DNA of 64,000 nucleotides, taken from the NCBI RefSeq assembly GCF_017086405.1, contig NZ_CP070973.1:6418739-6482738 (forward strand), written 5' to 3'. Position numbers and translations under genes: made by a program. The DNA comes from Mycobacterium gordonae (lineage in GTDB: Bacteria; Actinomycetota; Actinomycetes; Mycobacteriales; Mycobacteriaceae). The notes below the pieces were generated by a model. That model was not told where the DNA came from and made no database searches. It was given only the letters and a program-made list of their open reading frames with translations. Each line of letters opens with the position of its first letter. Positions within the stretch are counted from its first letter, which is position 1. Positions 39,101 through 51,100 of this stretch are shown here, piece by piece.

Positions 39101-42100
39101 GGCGGTTTCGGTTCCAGTACGGGCGCTTCAGGAACTGCCGGTGATGGCGGGGTTGGTGGCGTCGGCGGTGTGGGCGGTGCGGGTGGTGCCGGCAACGCTG
39201 GGCTGGCCGGTGGCGGGGGTGGCGGTCAGGGTGCTGCCGGTGGGGACGGCGGTCAGGGTGGTGCCGGCGGTGCGGCCGGATCCGGTGGCGGCGGTCAGCA
39301 GGGAGCCGGCGGTAAGGGCGGTGTTGGTGGGATCGGTGGCGTCGGCGGCACCGGTGGTTCTGGTACCGACAACAGCGCCAACCCCGGGGTGGCCGGGGGC
39401 GCGGGTGGCACCGGGGGTGTTGGCGGCACCGGTGGTGCGGCCGGCCTCGGCGGCACCGGTTCCTCTGTCGGTGCCGCGGGCACTGCCGGTGACGGAGGTA
39501 TTGGCGGCGTAGGCGGGACCGGCGGCCAAGGCGGTGCCGGGACCGCCGGGACCACCGGTAGCGGTGGGGGCGGTCAGGGTGCTGCCGGTGGGGACGGCGG
39601 GCAGGGCGGTGCCGGTGGCGCCGCCGGAGCGACCAACGGCGGCACCGCCGGTGTTCAGGGTGCCGGCGGGCAGGGCGGCATCGGCGGGGTCGGTGGCGTC
39701 GGCGGTCAAGGCGGCGCCGGCACCGACAACAGCACCAACCCTGGGCTCGCCGGCGGCACAGGCGGCACCGGAGGCGTGGGTGGCACAGGCGGTGCGGCGG
39801 GCCTGGGCGGTTTTGGTTCCAGTACGGGCGCTTCAGGAACTGCTGGTGATGGCGGGGTTGGTGGCGTCGGCGGTGTGGGCGGTGCGGGTGGTGCCGGCAA
39901 CGCTGGGCTGGCCGGTGGCGGGGGTGGCGGTCAGGGTGCTGCCGGTGGGGACGGCGGTCAGGGTGGTGCCGGCGGTGCGGCCGGATCCGGTGGCGGCGGT
40001 CAGCAGGGAGCCGGCGGTAAGGGCGGTGCCGGTGGGATCGGTGGCGTCGGCGGCACCGGTGGTTCTGGTACCGACAACAGCGCCAACCCCGGGGTGGCCG
40101 GGGGCGCGGGTGGCACCGGGGGTGTTGGCGGCACCGGCGGTGCGGCCGGCCTCGGCGGCACCGGTTCCTCTGTCGGTGCCGCGGGCACTGCCGGTGACGG
40201 AGGTATTGGCGGCGTAGGCGGGACCGGCGGCCAAGGCGGTGCCGGGACCGCCGGGACCACCGGTAGCGGTGGGGGCGGTCAGGGTGCTGCCGGTGGGGAC
40301 GGCGGGCAGGGCGGTGCCGGTGGCGCCGCCGGAGCGACCAACGGCGGCACCGCCGGAGTTCAGGGTGCCGGCGGGCAGGGCGGCATCGGCGGGATCGGTG
40401 GCGTCGGCGGTCAAGGCGGCGCGGGCACCGACAACAGCACCAATCCTGGGCTCGCCGGCGGCGCGGGCGGTGTCGGCGGTGTCGGCGGTGTCGGCGGCGC
40501 GGCCGGCCTCGGCGGATCCGGATCGAGCACCGGGGCGTCCGGCACGGCGGGTGACGGCGGCGTAGGTGGCGGCGGCGGAATCGGCGGCCGGGGCGGACAA
40601 GGCAGCACCGGCAGCAGCGGCGGTGGCACTGGTGGCCAAGGCGCGGCCGGAGGTGACGGCGGCCAGGGCGGTGCCGGCGGGGCCGCCGGATCAGGTGGCG
40701 GCGGCAACCAGGGGGTGGGTGGTCAGGGCGGCGTCGGCGGCATCGGTGGCATTGGTGGTGACGGTGGTGTCGGGACCGATAACAGCGCCAACTCCGGCGT
40801 CGCTGGCGGTGCAGGTGGCATCGGCGGTGTTGGGGGCACCGGTGGCGCGGCTGGCCTCGGCGGTGCTGGTTCTTCAGTCGGTGCCGCGGGCACCGCTGGT
40901 GACGGCGGGGTCGGCGGTGTGGGCGGGACCGGTGGCCAAGGCGGTGCCGGAACGACGGGGGCTACCGGGGGCGGCACCGGCGGGCAAGGCGCCGCGGGCG
41001 GGGATGGCGGCCAGGGCGGTGCCGGCGGCTCGGCCGGGTCCGGTGGCGGCGGCCAGCAAGGTGCGGGCGGCCAAGGCGGGCTCGGCGGCACTGGTGGCGT
41101 CGGTGGTGACGGCGGGGCCGGCGTCGATAACAGCCTCAACCCCGGGGTGGCTGGGGGTGCTGGCGGCATCGGTGGTGTCGGTGGCACCGGTGGTGCGGCC
41201 GGCCTCGGCGGTGCTGGTTCTTCAGTCGGTGCCGCGGGCACGGCCGGTGACGGCGGCGTAGGCGGTGTTGGTGGGACCGGCGGAGAAGGCGGACAAGGTA
41301 GTACCGGTAGCAGCGGTGGCGGGACCGGTGGCCAAGGTGCGGCCGGTGGGGATGGCGGTCAGGGCGGTGCTGGGGGCGCGGCCGGGGCGACTAACGGCGG
41401 CACCGCCGGTGTTCAAGGTGCGGGCGGTCAGGGCGGTATCGGCGGCACTGGTGGCATTGGTGGCGACGGTGGTGTCGGGACCGATAACAGCGCCAACCCG
41501 GGCGTCGCCGGGGGTGCTGGCGGCACCGGTGGTGTCGGTGGCACCGGTGGCGCGGCCGGCCTCGGCGGTGCTGGTTCTTCAGTCGGTGCCGCGGGCACCG
41601 CCGGTGACGGCGGAATCGGCGGCGTTGGTGGGACGGGTGGCCAGGGCGGTGCCGGGACTACAGGGACTGCCGGTGGTGGTACCGGTGGCCAGGGTGCGGC
41701 CGGTGGGGCCGGCGGTCAGGGCGGTGCCGGGGGCGCGGCCGGGGCGACTAACGGCGGCACCGCCGGTGTTCAAGGTGCGGGCGGTCAGGGCGGCATCGGC
41801 GGCACTGGTGGCGGCGGCGGCACCGGCGGGGCCGGGACCGATAACAGCGCCAACCCGGGCATCGCCGGGGGTGCTGGCGGCACTGGTGGTGTCGGTGGCA
41901 CCGGCGGCGCGGCCGGCAAGGGCGGCACCGGGTCGAGCACCGGAGCATCCGGCACGGCCGGTGACGGCGGCGTGGGCGGCGTTGGTGGGACCGGTGGCCA
42001 GGGCGGTGCCGGGACTACAGGGACTGCCGGTGGTGGCACCGGTGGCCAAGGTGCGGCCGGTGGGGACGGCGGTCAGGGCGGCGCTGGCGGCGCGGCCGGG

Positions 42101-45100
42101 GCGACTAACGGCGGCACCGCCGGTGTTCAAGGTGCGGGCGGCCAGGGCGGCATCGGCGGCACCGGCGGCATTGGTGGCGACGGTGGTGTCGGGACAGATA
42201 ACAGCGCCAACCCGGGCATCGCCGGGGGTGCTGGCGGCACTGGTGGTGTCGGTGGCACCGGCGGTGCGGCCGGCCTCGGCGGTGCTGGTTCTTCAGTCGG
42301 TGCCGCGGGCATCGCCGGTGACGGCGGAATCGGCGGCATTGGTGGGACCGGCGGCGCCGGGGGCCAAGGTAGCGCCGGTAGCAGCGGCGGCGGGACCGGT
42401 GGCCAGGGCGCGGCCGGTGGGGACGGCGGTCAGGGCGGCGCCGGCGGCGCGGCCGGGGCGACTAACGGCGGCACCGCCGGTGTTCAAGGTGCGGGCGGCC
42501 AAGGCGGCATCGGCGGCACCGGCGGCGGCGGCGGCACCGGCGGTGCCGGCACCGACAACAGCGCCAACCCCGGCATCGCCGGGGGCGCAGGCGGCACCGG
42601 TGGTGTCGGTGGCACCGGCGGCGCGGCCGGCAAGGGCGGCACCGGGTCGAGCACCGGAGCATCCGGCACCGCCGGTGACGGCGGCGTAGGCGGCGTTGGC
42701 GGGACCGGCGGCCAGGGCGGTGCCGGGACTACAGGGACTGCCGGTGGTGGCACCGGTGGCCAAGGTGCGGCCGGTGGGGACGGCGGTCAGGGCGGCGCTG
42801 GCGGCGCGGCGGGGCGACTAACGGCGGCACCGCCGGTGTTCAGGGTGCGGGCGGCCAGGGCGGCATCGGCGGCACCGGCGGCATTGGTGGCGACGGTGGT
42901 GTCGGGACCGATAACAGCGCCAACCCGGGCATCGCCGGGGGTGCTGGCGGCACTGGTGGTGTCGGTGGCACCGGCGGTGCGGCCGGCCTCGGCGGTGCTG
43001 GTTCTTCAGTCGGTGCCGCGGGCATCGCCGGTGACGGCGGAATCGGCGGCGTTGGTGGGACCGGCGGCGCCGGGGGCCAAGGTAGCGCCGGTGCCAGCGG
43101 CGGCGGGACCGGTGGCCAGGGCGCGGCCGGTGGGGACGGCGGTCAGGGCGGCGCCGGCGGCGCGGCCGGGGCGACTAACGGCGGCACCGCCGGTGTTCAA
43201 GGTGCGGGCGGCCAGGGCGGCGTCGGCGGGACCGGCGGCGGCGGCGGCACCGGCGGTGCCGGGACCGACAACAGCGGCAACCCGGGCATCGCCGGGGGTG
43301 CTGGCGGCACCGGTGGTGTCGGTGGCACCGGCGGTGCGGCCGGCCTCGGCGGCGCTGGTTCTTCAGTCGGTGCCGCGGGCACCGCCGGTGACGGCGGAAT
43401 CGGCGGCGTTGGTGGGACCGGCGGCGCCGGGGGCCAAGGCAACGCCGGTAGCAGCGGCGGCGGAACCGGTGGCCAAGGGGCGGCCGGCGGGGACGGCGGT
43501 CAGGGCGGCGCCGGCGGCGCGGCCGGAGCGACTAACGGCGGCACCGCCGGTGTTCAAGGCGCGGGCGGTCAGGGCGGCGTCGGCGGGACCGGCGGCGGCG
43601 GCGGCACCGGCGGTGCCGGGACCGACAACAGCGCCAACCCGGGCGTCGCCGGGGGTGCTGGCGGCACCGGTGGTGTCGGTGGCACCGGTGGCGCGGCCGG
43701 CCTCGGCGGTGCTGGTTCTTCAGTCGGTGCCGCGGGCACCGCCGGTGACGGCGGAATCGGCGGCGTTGGTGGGACGGGTGGCCAGGGCGGTGCCGGAACT
43801 ACAGGGACTGCCGGTGGCGGAACCGGTGGCCAAGGTGCGGCCGGTGGGGACGGCGGTCAGGGCGGCGCCGGGGGCGCGGCCGGGGCGACTAACGGCGGCA
43901 CCACCGGTGTTCAAGGTGCGGGCGGTCAGGGCGGCGTCGGCGGGACCGGCGGCGGCGGCGGCACCGGCGGGGCCGGGACCGACAACAGCGCCAACCCGGG
44001 CATCGCCGGGGGCGCTGGCGGCACCGGTGGTGTCGGTGGCACCGGCGGTGCGGCCGGCCTCGGCGGATCGGGATCCAGCACCGGCGCAGCCGGCACGGCC
44101 GGTGACGGCGGAATCGGCGGCGTTGGTGGGACCGGCGGCGCCGGGGGCCAAGGCAGCGCCGGTGCCAGCGGTGGCGGGACCGGTGGCCAGGGCGCGGCCG
44201 GTGGGGATGGCGGTCAGGGCGGTGCCGGGGGCGCGGCCGGGGCGACTAACGGCGGCACCGCCGGTGTTCAAGGTGCGGGCGGCCAGGGCGGCATCGGCGG
44301 GACCGGCGGCGGCGGCGGCACCGGCGGGGCCGGGACCGACAACAGCGCCAACCCGGGCATCGCCGGAGGCGCTGGCGGCACCGGTGGTGTCGGGGGCACC
44401 GGCGGCGGCGCCGGCAAGGGCGGCACCGGGTCGAGCACCGGCGCAGCCGGCACCGCCGGTGACGGCGGCGTAGGCGGCGTTGGCGGGACCGGCGGCCAGG
44501 GCGGTGCCGGAACTACAGGGACTGCCGGTGGCGGAACCGGTGGCCAAGGTGCGGCCGGTGGCGACGGCGGTCAGGGCGGCGCCGGCGGCGCGGCCGGGGC
44601 GACTAACGGCGGCACCGCCGGTGTTCAAGGTGCGGGCGGCCAGGGCGGCATCGGCGGGACCGGTGGCGGCGGCGGCACCGGCGGGGCCGGGACCGATAAC
44701 AGCGGCAACCCCGGCATCGCCGGAGGCGCTGGCGGCACCGGTGGTGTCGGTGGCACCGGCGGTAGCGCCGGCAAGGGCGGCACCGGGTCGAGCACCGGAG
44801 CATCCGGCACCGCCGGTGACGGCGGCGTAGGCGGCGTTGGCGGGACCGGTGGCCAGGGCGGTGCCGGGACTACAGGGACTGCCGGTGGTGGCACCGGTGG
44901 CCAAGGTGCGGCCGGTGGGGACGGCGGTCAGGGCGGCGCTGGCGGCGCGGCCGGAGCGACCAACGGCGGCACCGCCGGTGTTCAAGGTGCGGGCGGCCAG
45001 GGCGGCATCGGCGGCACCGGCGGCGGCGGCGGCACCGGCGGTGCCGGGACCGATAACAGCGCCAACCCGGGCATCGCCGGGGGTGCTGGCGGCACCGGTG

Positions 45101-48100
45101 GTGTCGGTGGCACCGGCGGTGCGGCCGGCCTCGGCGGCGCTGGTTCTTCAGTCGGTGCCGCGGGCACCGCCGGTGACGGCGGAATCGGCGGCGTTGGTGG
45201 GACCGGCGGCGCCGGGGGCCAAGGCAACACGGTGCCAGCGGCGGCGGAACCGGTGGCCAAGGGGCGGCCGGCGGGGACGGCGGTCAGGGCGGCGCCGGCG
45301 GCGCGGCCGGAGCGACTAACGGCGGCACCGCCGGTGTTCAAGGCGCGGGCGGTCAGGGCGGCGTCGGCGGGACCGGCGGCGGCGGCGGCACCGGCGGTGC
45401 CGGGACCGACAACAGCGCCAACCCGGGCGTCGCCGGGGGTGCTGGCGGCACCGGTGGTGTCGGTGGCACCGGTGGCGCGGCCGGCCTCGGCGGTGCTGGT
45501 TCTTCAGTCGGTGCCGCGGGCACCGCCGGTGACGGCGGAATCGGCGGCACCGGCGGGACCGGCGGCGCCGGGGGCCAAGGCAACACCGGTAGCGGCGGCG
45601 GCGGAACCGGCGGCCAGGGCGCGGCCGGCGGCGACGGCGGCCAGGGCGGCGCCGGCGGCGCGGCCGGAGCGACTAACGGCGGCACCGCCGGAACCCAAGG
45701 CGCGGGCGGCCAGGGCGGCATCGGCGGCACCGGCGGCATTGGTGGCGACGGTGGTGTCGGGACAGATAACAGCGCCAACCCGGGCATCGCCGGGGGTGCT
45801 GGCGGCACCGGTGGTGTCGGGGGCACCGGCGGTAGCGCCGGCAAGGGCGGCACCGGGTCGAGCACCGGCGCAGCCGGCACCGCCGGTGACGGCGGAATCG
45901 GCGGCGTTGGTGGGACCGGCGGCGCCGGGGGCCAAGGCAGTACCGGTAGCAGTGGTGGCGGAACCGGTGGCCAAGGGGCGGCCGGTGGGGACGGCGGTCA
46001 GGGCGGCGCCGGCGGCGCGGCCGGGGCGACTAACGGCGGCACCGCCGGTGTTCAAGGTGCGGGCGGCCAGGGCGGCGTCGGCGGCACCGGCGGCGGCGGC
46101 GGCACCGGCGGGACCGGCACCGACAACAGCGCCAACCCCGGCATCGCCGGGGGCGCAGGCGGCACCGGTGGTGTCGGTGGCACCGGCGGCGCGGCCGGCC
46201 TCGGCGGTGCTGGTTCTTCAGTCGGTGCCGCGGGCACCGCCGGTGACGGCGGAATCGGCGGCGTTGGTGGGACCGGCGGCGCCGGGGGCCAAGGCAACAC
46301 CGGTGCCAGCGGCGGCGGTACCGGCGGCCAAGGGGCGGCCGGCGGCGACGGCGGCCAGGGCGGCGCCGGCGGCGCGGCCGGAGCCACCAACGGCGGCACC
46401 GCCGGAACCCAAGGCGCGGGCGGCCAGGGCGGCATCGGCGGCACCGGCGGCATTGGTGGCGACGGTGGTGTCGGGACCGATAACAGCGCCAACCCGGGCG
46501 TCGCCGGGGGTGCTGGCGGCACCGGTGGTGTCGGTGGCACCGGCGGCGCGGCCGGCCTCGGCGGCGCTGGTTCTTCAGTCGGTGCCGCGGGCATCGCCGG
46601 TGACGGCGGAATCGGCGGCGGCGGCGGGACTGGCGGCGCCGGGGGCCAAGGCAACACCGGTGCCAGCGGCGGCGGAACCGGCGGCCAAGGTGCGGCCGGT
46701 GGGGACGGCGGTCAGGGCGGCGCCGGCGGCGCGGCCGGGGCGACCAACGGCGGCACCGCCGGTGTTCAAGGTGCCGGCGGCCAGGGCGGCATCGGCGGCA
46801 CCGGCGGCGGCGGCGGCACCGGCGGGGCCGGGACCGACAACAGCGGCAACCCGGGCATCGCCGGAGGCGCTGGCGGCACCGGTGGTGTCGGGGGCACCGG
46901 CGGCGGCGCCGGCAAGGGCGGCACCGGGTCGAGCACCGGCGCAGCCGGCACCGCCGGTGACGGCGGCGTAGGCGGCGTTGGCGGGACCGGCGGCCAGGGC
47001 GGTGCCGGAACTACAGGGACTGCCGGTGGCGGCACCGGTGGCCAAGGTGCGGCCGGTGGGGATGGCGGTCAGGGCGGCGCCGGGGGCGCGGCCGGGGCGA
47101 CTAACGGCGGCACCGCCGGAACCCAAGGCGCGGGCGGCCAGGGCGGCATCGGCGGCACCGGCGGCATTGGTGGCGACGGTGGTGTCGGGACAGATAACAG
47201 CGCCAACCCGGGCATCGCCGGGGGTGCTGGCGGCACCGGTGGTGTCGGTGGCACCGGCGGCGCGGCCGGCCTCGGCGGTGCTGGTTCTTCAGTCGGTGCC
47301 GCGGGCACCGCCGGTGACGGCGGAATCGGCGGTGTCGGTGGGACCGGCGGCGCCGGGGGCCAAGGCAACACCGGTGCCAGCGGCGGCGGAACCGGTGGCC
47401 AAGGCGCGGCCGGTGGCGACGGCGGTCAGGGCGGCGCCGGCGGCGCGGCCGGAGCGACTAACGGCGGCACCGCCGGTGTTCAAGGTGCGGGCGGCCAGGG
47501 CGGCATCGGCGGGACCGGCGGCGGCGGCGGCACCGGCGGTGCCGGGACCGACAACAGCGCCAACCCGGGCATCGCCGGGGGTGCTGGCGGCACCGGTGGT
47601 GTCGGTGGCACCGGCGGCGCGGCCGGCCTCGGCGGCGCTGGTTCTTCAGTCGGTGCCGCGGGCACCGCCGGTGACGGCGGAATCGGCGGTGGCGGCGGGA
47701 CTGGCGGCGCCGGGGGCCAAGGCAACACCGGTAGCAGCGGCGGCGGAACCGGTGGCCAAGGCGCGGCCGGTGGCGACGGCGGTCAGGGCGGCGCCGGCGG
47801 CGCGGCCGGGGCGACCAACGGCGGCACCGCCGGTGTTCAAGGTGCGGGCGGCCAAGGCGGCATCGGCGGGACCGGTGGCGGCGGCGGCACCGGCGGGACC
47901 GGCACCGACAACAGCGCCAACCCCGGCATCGCCGGAGGCGCTGGCGGCACCGGTGGTGTCGGTGGCACCGGCGGTGCGGCCGGCCTCGGCGGATCGGGAT
48001 CCAGCACCGGCGCAGCCGGCACCGCCGGTGACGGCGGCGTAGGCGGCGTTGGCGGGACCGGCGGCCAGGGCGGTGCCGGAACTACAGGGACTGCCGGTGG

Positions 48101-51100
48101 CGGAACCGGTGGCCAAGGGGCGGCCGGCGGCGACGGCGGTCAGGGCGGCGCCGGCGGCGCGGCCGGGGCGACTAACGGCGGCACCGCCGGAACCCAAGGC
48201 GCCGGCGGCAAGGGCGGCATCGGCGGCACCGGTGGCGGCGGCGGCACCGGCGGGGCCGGGACCGATAACAGCGGCAACCCGGGCATCGCCGGGGGTGCTG
48301 GCGGCACTGGTGGTGTCGGTGGCACCGGCGGCGCGGCCGGCAAGGGCGGCACCGGGTCGAGCACCGGAGCATCCGGCACGGCCGGTGACGGCGGCGTAGG
48401 CGGCGTTGGTGGGACGGGTGGCCAGGGCGGTGCCGGGACTACAGGGACTGCCGGTGGTGGCACCGGTGGCCAAGGTGCGGCCGGTGGCGACGGCGGAAAG
48501 GGCGGCGCCGGGGGCGCGGCCGGGGCGACTAACGGCGGCACCGCCGGAACCCAAGGCGCGGGCGGCCAAGGCGGCATCGGCGGCACGGCGGCATTGGTGG
48601 CGACGGTGGTGTCGGGACCGATAACAGCGCCAACCCGGGCATCGCCGGGGGTGCTGGCGGCACCGGTGGTGTCGGTGGCACCGGCGGCGCGGCCGGCCTC
48701 GGCGGCGCTGGTTCTTCAGTCGGTGCCGCGGGCACCGCCGGTGACGGCGGAATCGGCGGCGGCGGCGGGACCGGCGGCGCCGGGGGCCAAGGCAACGCCG
48801 GTGCCAGCGGCGGCGGGACCGGCGGCCAAGGTGCGGCCGGCGGCGACGGCGGTCAGGGCGGCGCCGGCGGCGCGGCCGGGGCGACCAACGGCGGCACCGC
48901 CGGTGTTCAAGGTGCCGGCGGCCAGGGCGGCATCGGCGGCACCGGCGGCGGCGGCGGCACCGGCGGGGCCGGGACCGACAACAGCGGCAACCCGGGCATC
49001 GCCGGGGGCGCTGGCGGCACCGGTGGTGTCGGTGGCACCGGCGGCGCGGCCGGCCTCGGCGGCGCTGGTTCTTCAGTCGGTGCCGCGGGCACCGCCGGTG
49101 ACGGCGGAATCGGCGGCGTTGGCGGGACCGGCGGCCAGGGCGGTGCCGGAACTACAGGGACTGCCGGTGGTGGCACCGGTGGCCAAGGTGCGGCCGGTGG
49201 CGACGGCGGTCAGGGCGGCGCCGGCGGCGCGGCCGGAGCGACCAATGGCGGCACCGCCGGTGTTCAAGGCGCGGGCGGTCAGGGCGGCGTCGGCGGGACC
49301 GGTGGCATCGGCGGCACCGGCGGTGCCGGGACCGACAACAGCGCCAACCCGGGCGTCGCCGGGGGTGCTGGCGGCACCGGTGGTGTCGGTGGCACCGGTG
49401 GCGCGGCCGGCCTCGGCGGTGCTGGTTCTTCAGTCGGTGCCGCGGGCACCGCCGGTGACGGCGGAATCGGCGGCGTTGGTGGGACGGGTGGCCAGGGCGG
49501 TGCCGGAACTACAGGGACTGCCGGTGGCGGAACCGGTGGCCAAGGTGCGGCCGGTGGGGACGGCGGTCAGGGCGGCGCCGGGGGCGCGGCCGGGGCGACT
49601 AACGGCGGCACCGCCGGTGTTCAAGGTGCGGGCGGTCAGGGCGGCGTCGGCGGGACCGGCGGCGGCGGCGGCACCGGCGGGGCCGGGACCGACAACAGCG
49701 CCAACCCGGGCATCGCCGGGGGCGCTGGCGGCACCGGTGGTGTCGGTGGCACCGGCGGTGCGGCCGGCCTCGGCGGATCGGGATCCAGCACCGGCGCAGC
49801 CGGCACGGCCGGTGACGGCGGAATCGGCGGCGTTGGTGGGACCGGCGGCGCCGGGGGCCAAGGCAGCGCCGGTGCCAGCGGTGGCGGGACCGGTGGCCAG
49901 GGCGCGGCCGGTGGGGATGGCGGTCAGGGCGGTGCCGGGGGCGCGGCCGGGGCGACTAACGGCGGCACCGCCGGTGTTCAAGGTGCGGGCGGCCAGGGCG
50001 GCATCGGCGGGACCGGCGGCGGCGGCGGCACCGGCGGGGCCGGGACCGACAACAGCGCCAACCCGGCATCGCCGGGGGCGCTGGCGGCACCGGTGGTGTC
50101 GGGGGCACCGGCGGCGGCGCCGGCAAGGGCGGCACCGGGTCGAGCACCGGCGCAGCCGGCACCGCCGGTGACGGCGGCGTAGGCGGCGTTGGCGGGACCG
50201 GCGGCCAGGGCGGTGCCGGAACTACAGGGACTGCCGGTGGCGGAACCGGTGGCCAAGGTGCGGCCGGCGGCGACGGCGGTCAGGGCGGCGCCGGGGGCGC
50301 CGCCGGGGCGACTAACGGCGGCACCGCCGGAACCCAAGGCGCGGGCGGCCAGGGCGGCATCGGCGGCACCGGCGGCATTGGTGGCGAGGGTGGTGTCGGG
50401 ACCGATAACAGCGCCAACCCGGGCGTCGCCGGGGGTGCCGGCGGCACCGGTGGTGTCGGTGGCACCGGCGGCGCGGCCGGCCTCGGCGGCGCTGGTTCTT
50501 CAGTCGGTGCCGCGGGCATCGCCGGTGACGGCGGAATCGGCGGCGGCGGCGGGACTGGCGGCGCCGGGGGCCAAGGCAACGCCGGTGCCAGCGGCGGCGG
50601 GACCGGCGGCCAAGGTGCGGCCGGTGGGGACGGCGGTCAGGGCGGCGCCGGCGGCGCGGCCGGAGCGACTAACGGCGGCACCGCCGGTGTTCAAGGCGCG
50701 GGCGGCCAGGGCGGCATCGGCGGCACCGGCGGCGGCGGCGGCACCGGCGGGGCCGGGACCGACAACAGCGCCAACCCGGGCATCGCCGGGGGCGCTGGCG
50801 GCACCGGTGGTGTCGGGGGCACCGGCGGCGGCGCCGGCAAGGGCGGCACCGGGTCGAGCACCGGCGCAGCCGGCACCGCCGGTGACGGCGGCGTAGGCGG
50901 CGTTGGCGGGACCGGCGGCCAGGGCGGTGCCGGAACTACAGGGACTGCCGGTGGCGGCACCGGTGGCCAAGGTGCGGCCGGTGGGGATGGCGGTCAGGGC
51001 GGCGCCGGGGGCGCGGCCGGGGCGACTAACGGCGGCACCGCCGGAACCCAAGGCGCGGGCGGCCAGGGCGGCATCGGCGGCACCGGCGGCATTGGTGGCG

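Noticed and set aside
45232..46971. Plus-strand Arg/Ala/Pro-rich open frames across the array (also 48594-50171, 55900-59136)
   Set aside because: They are the +1 shadow of the Gly-rich frame and switch frame at each of the five deletions, exactly as a shadow should.
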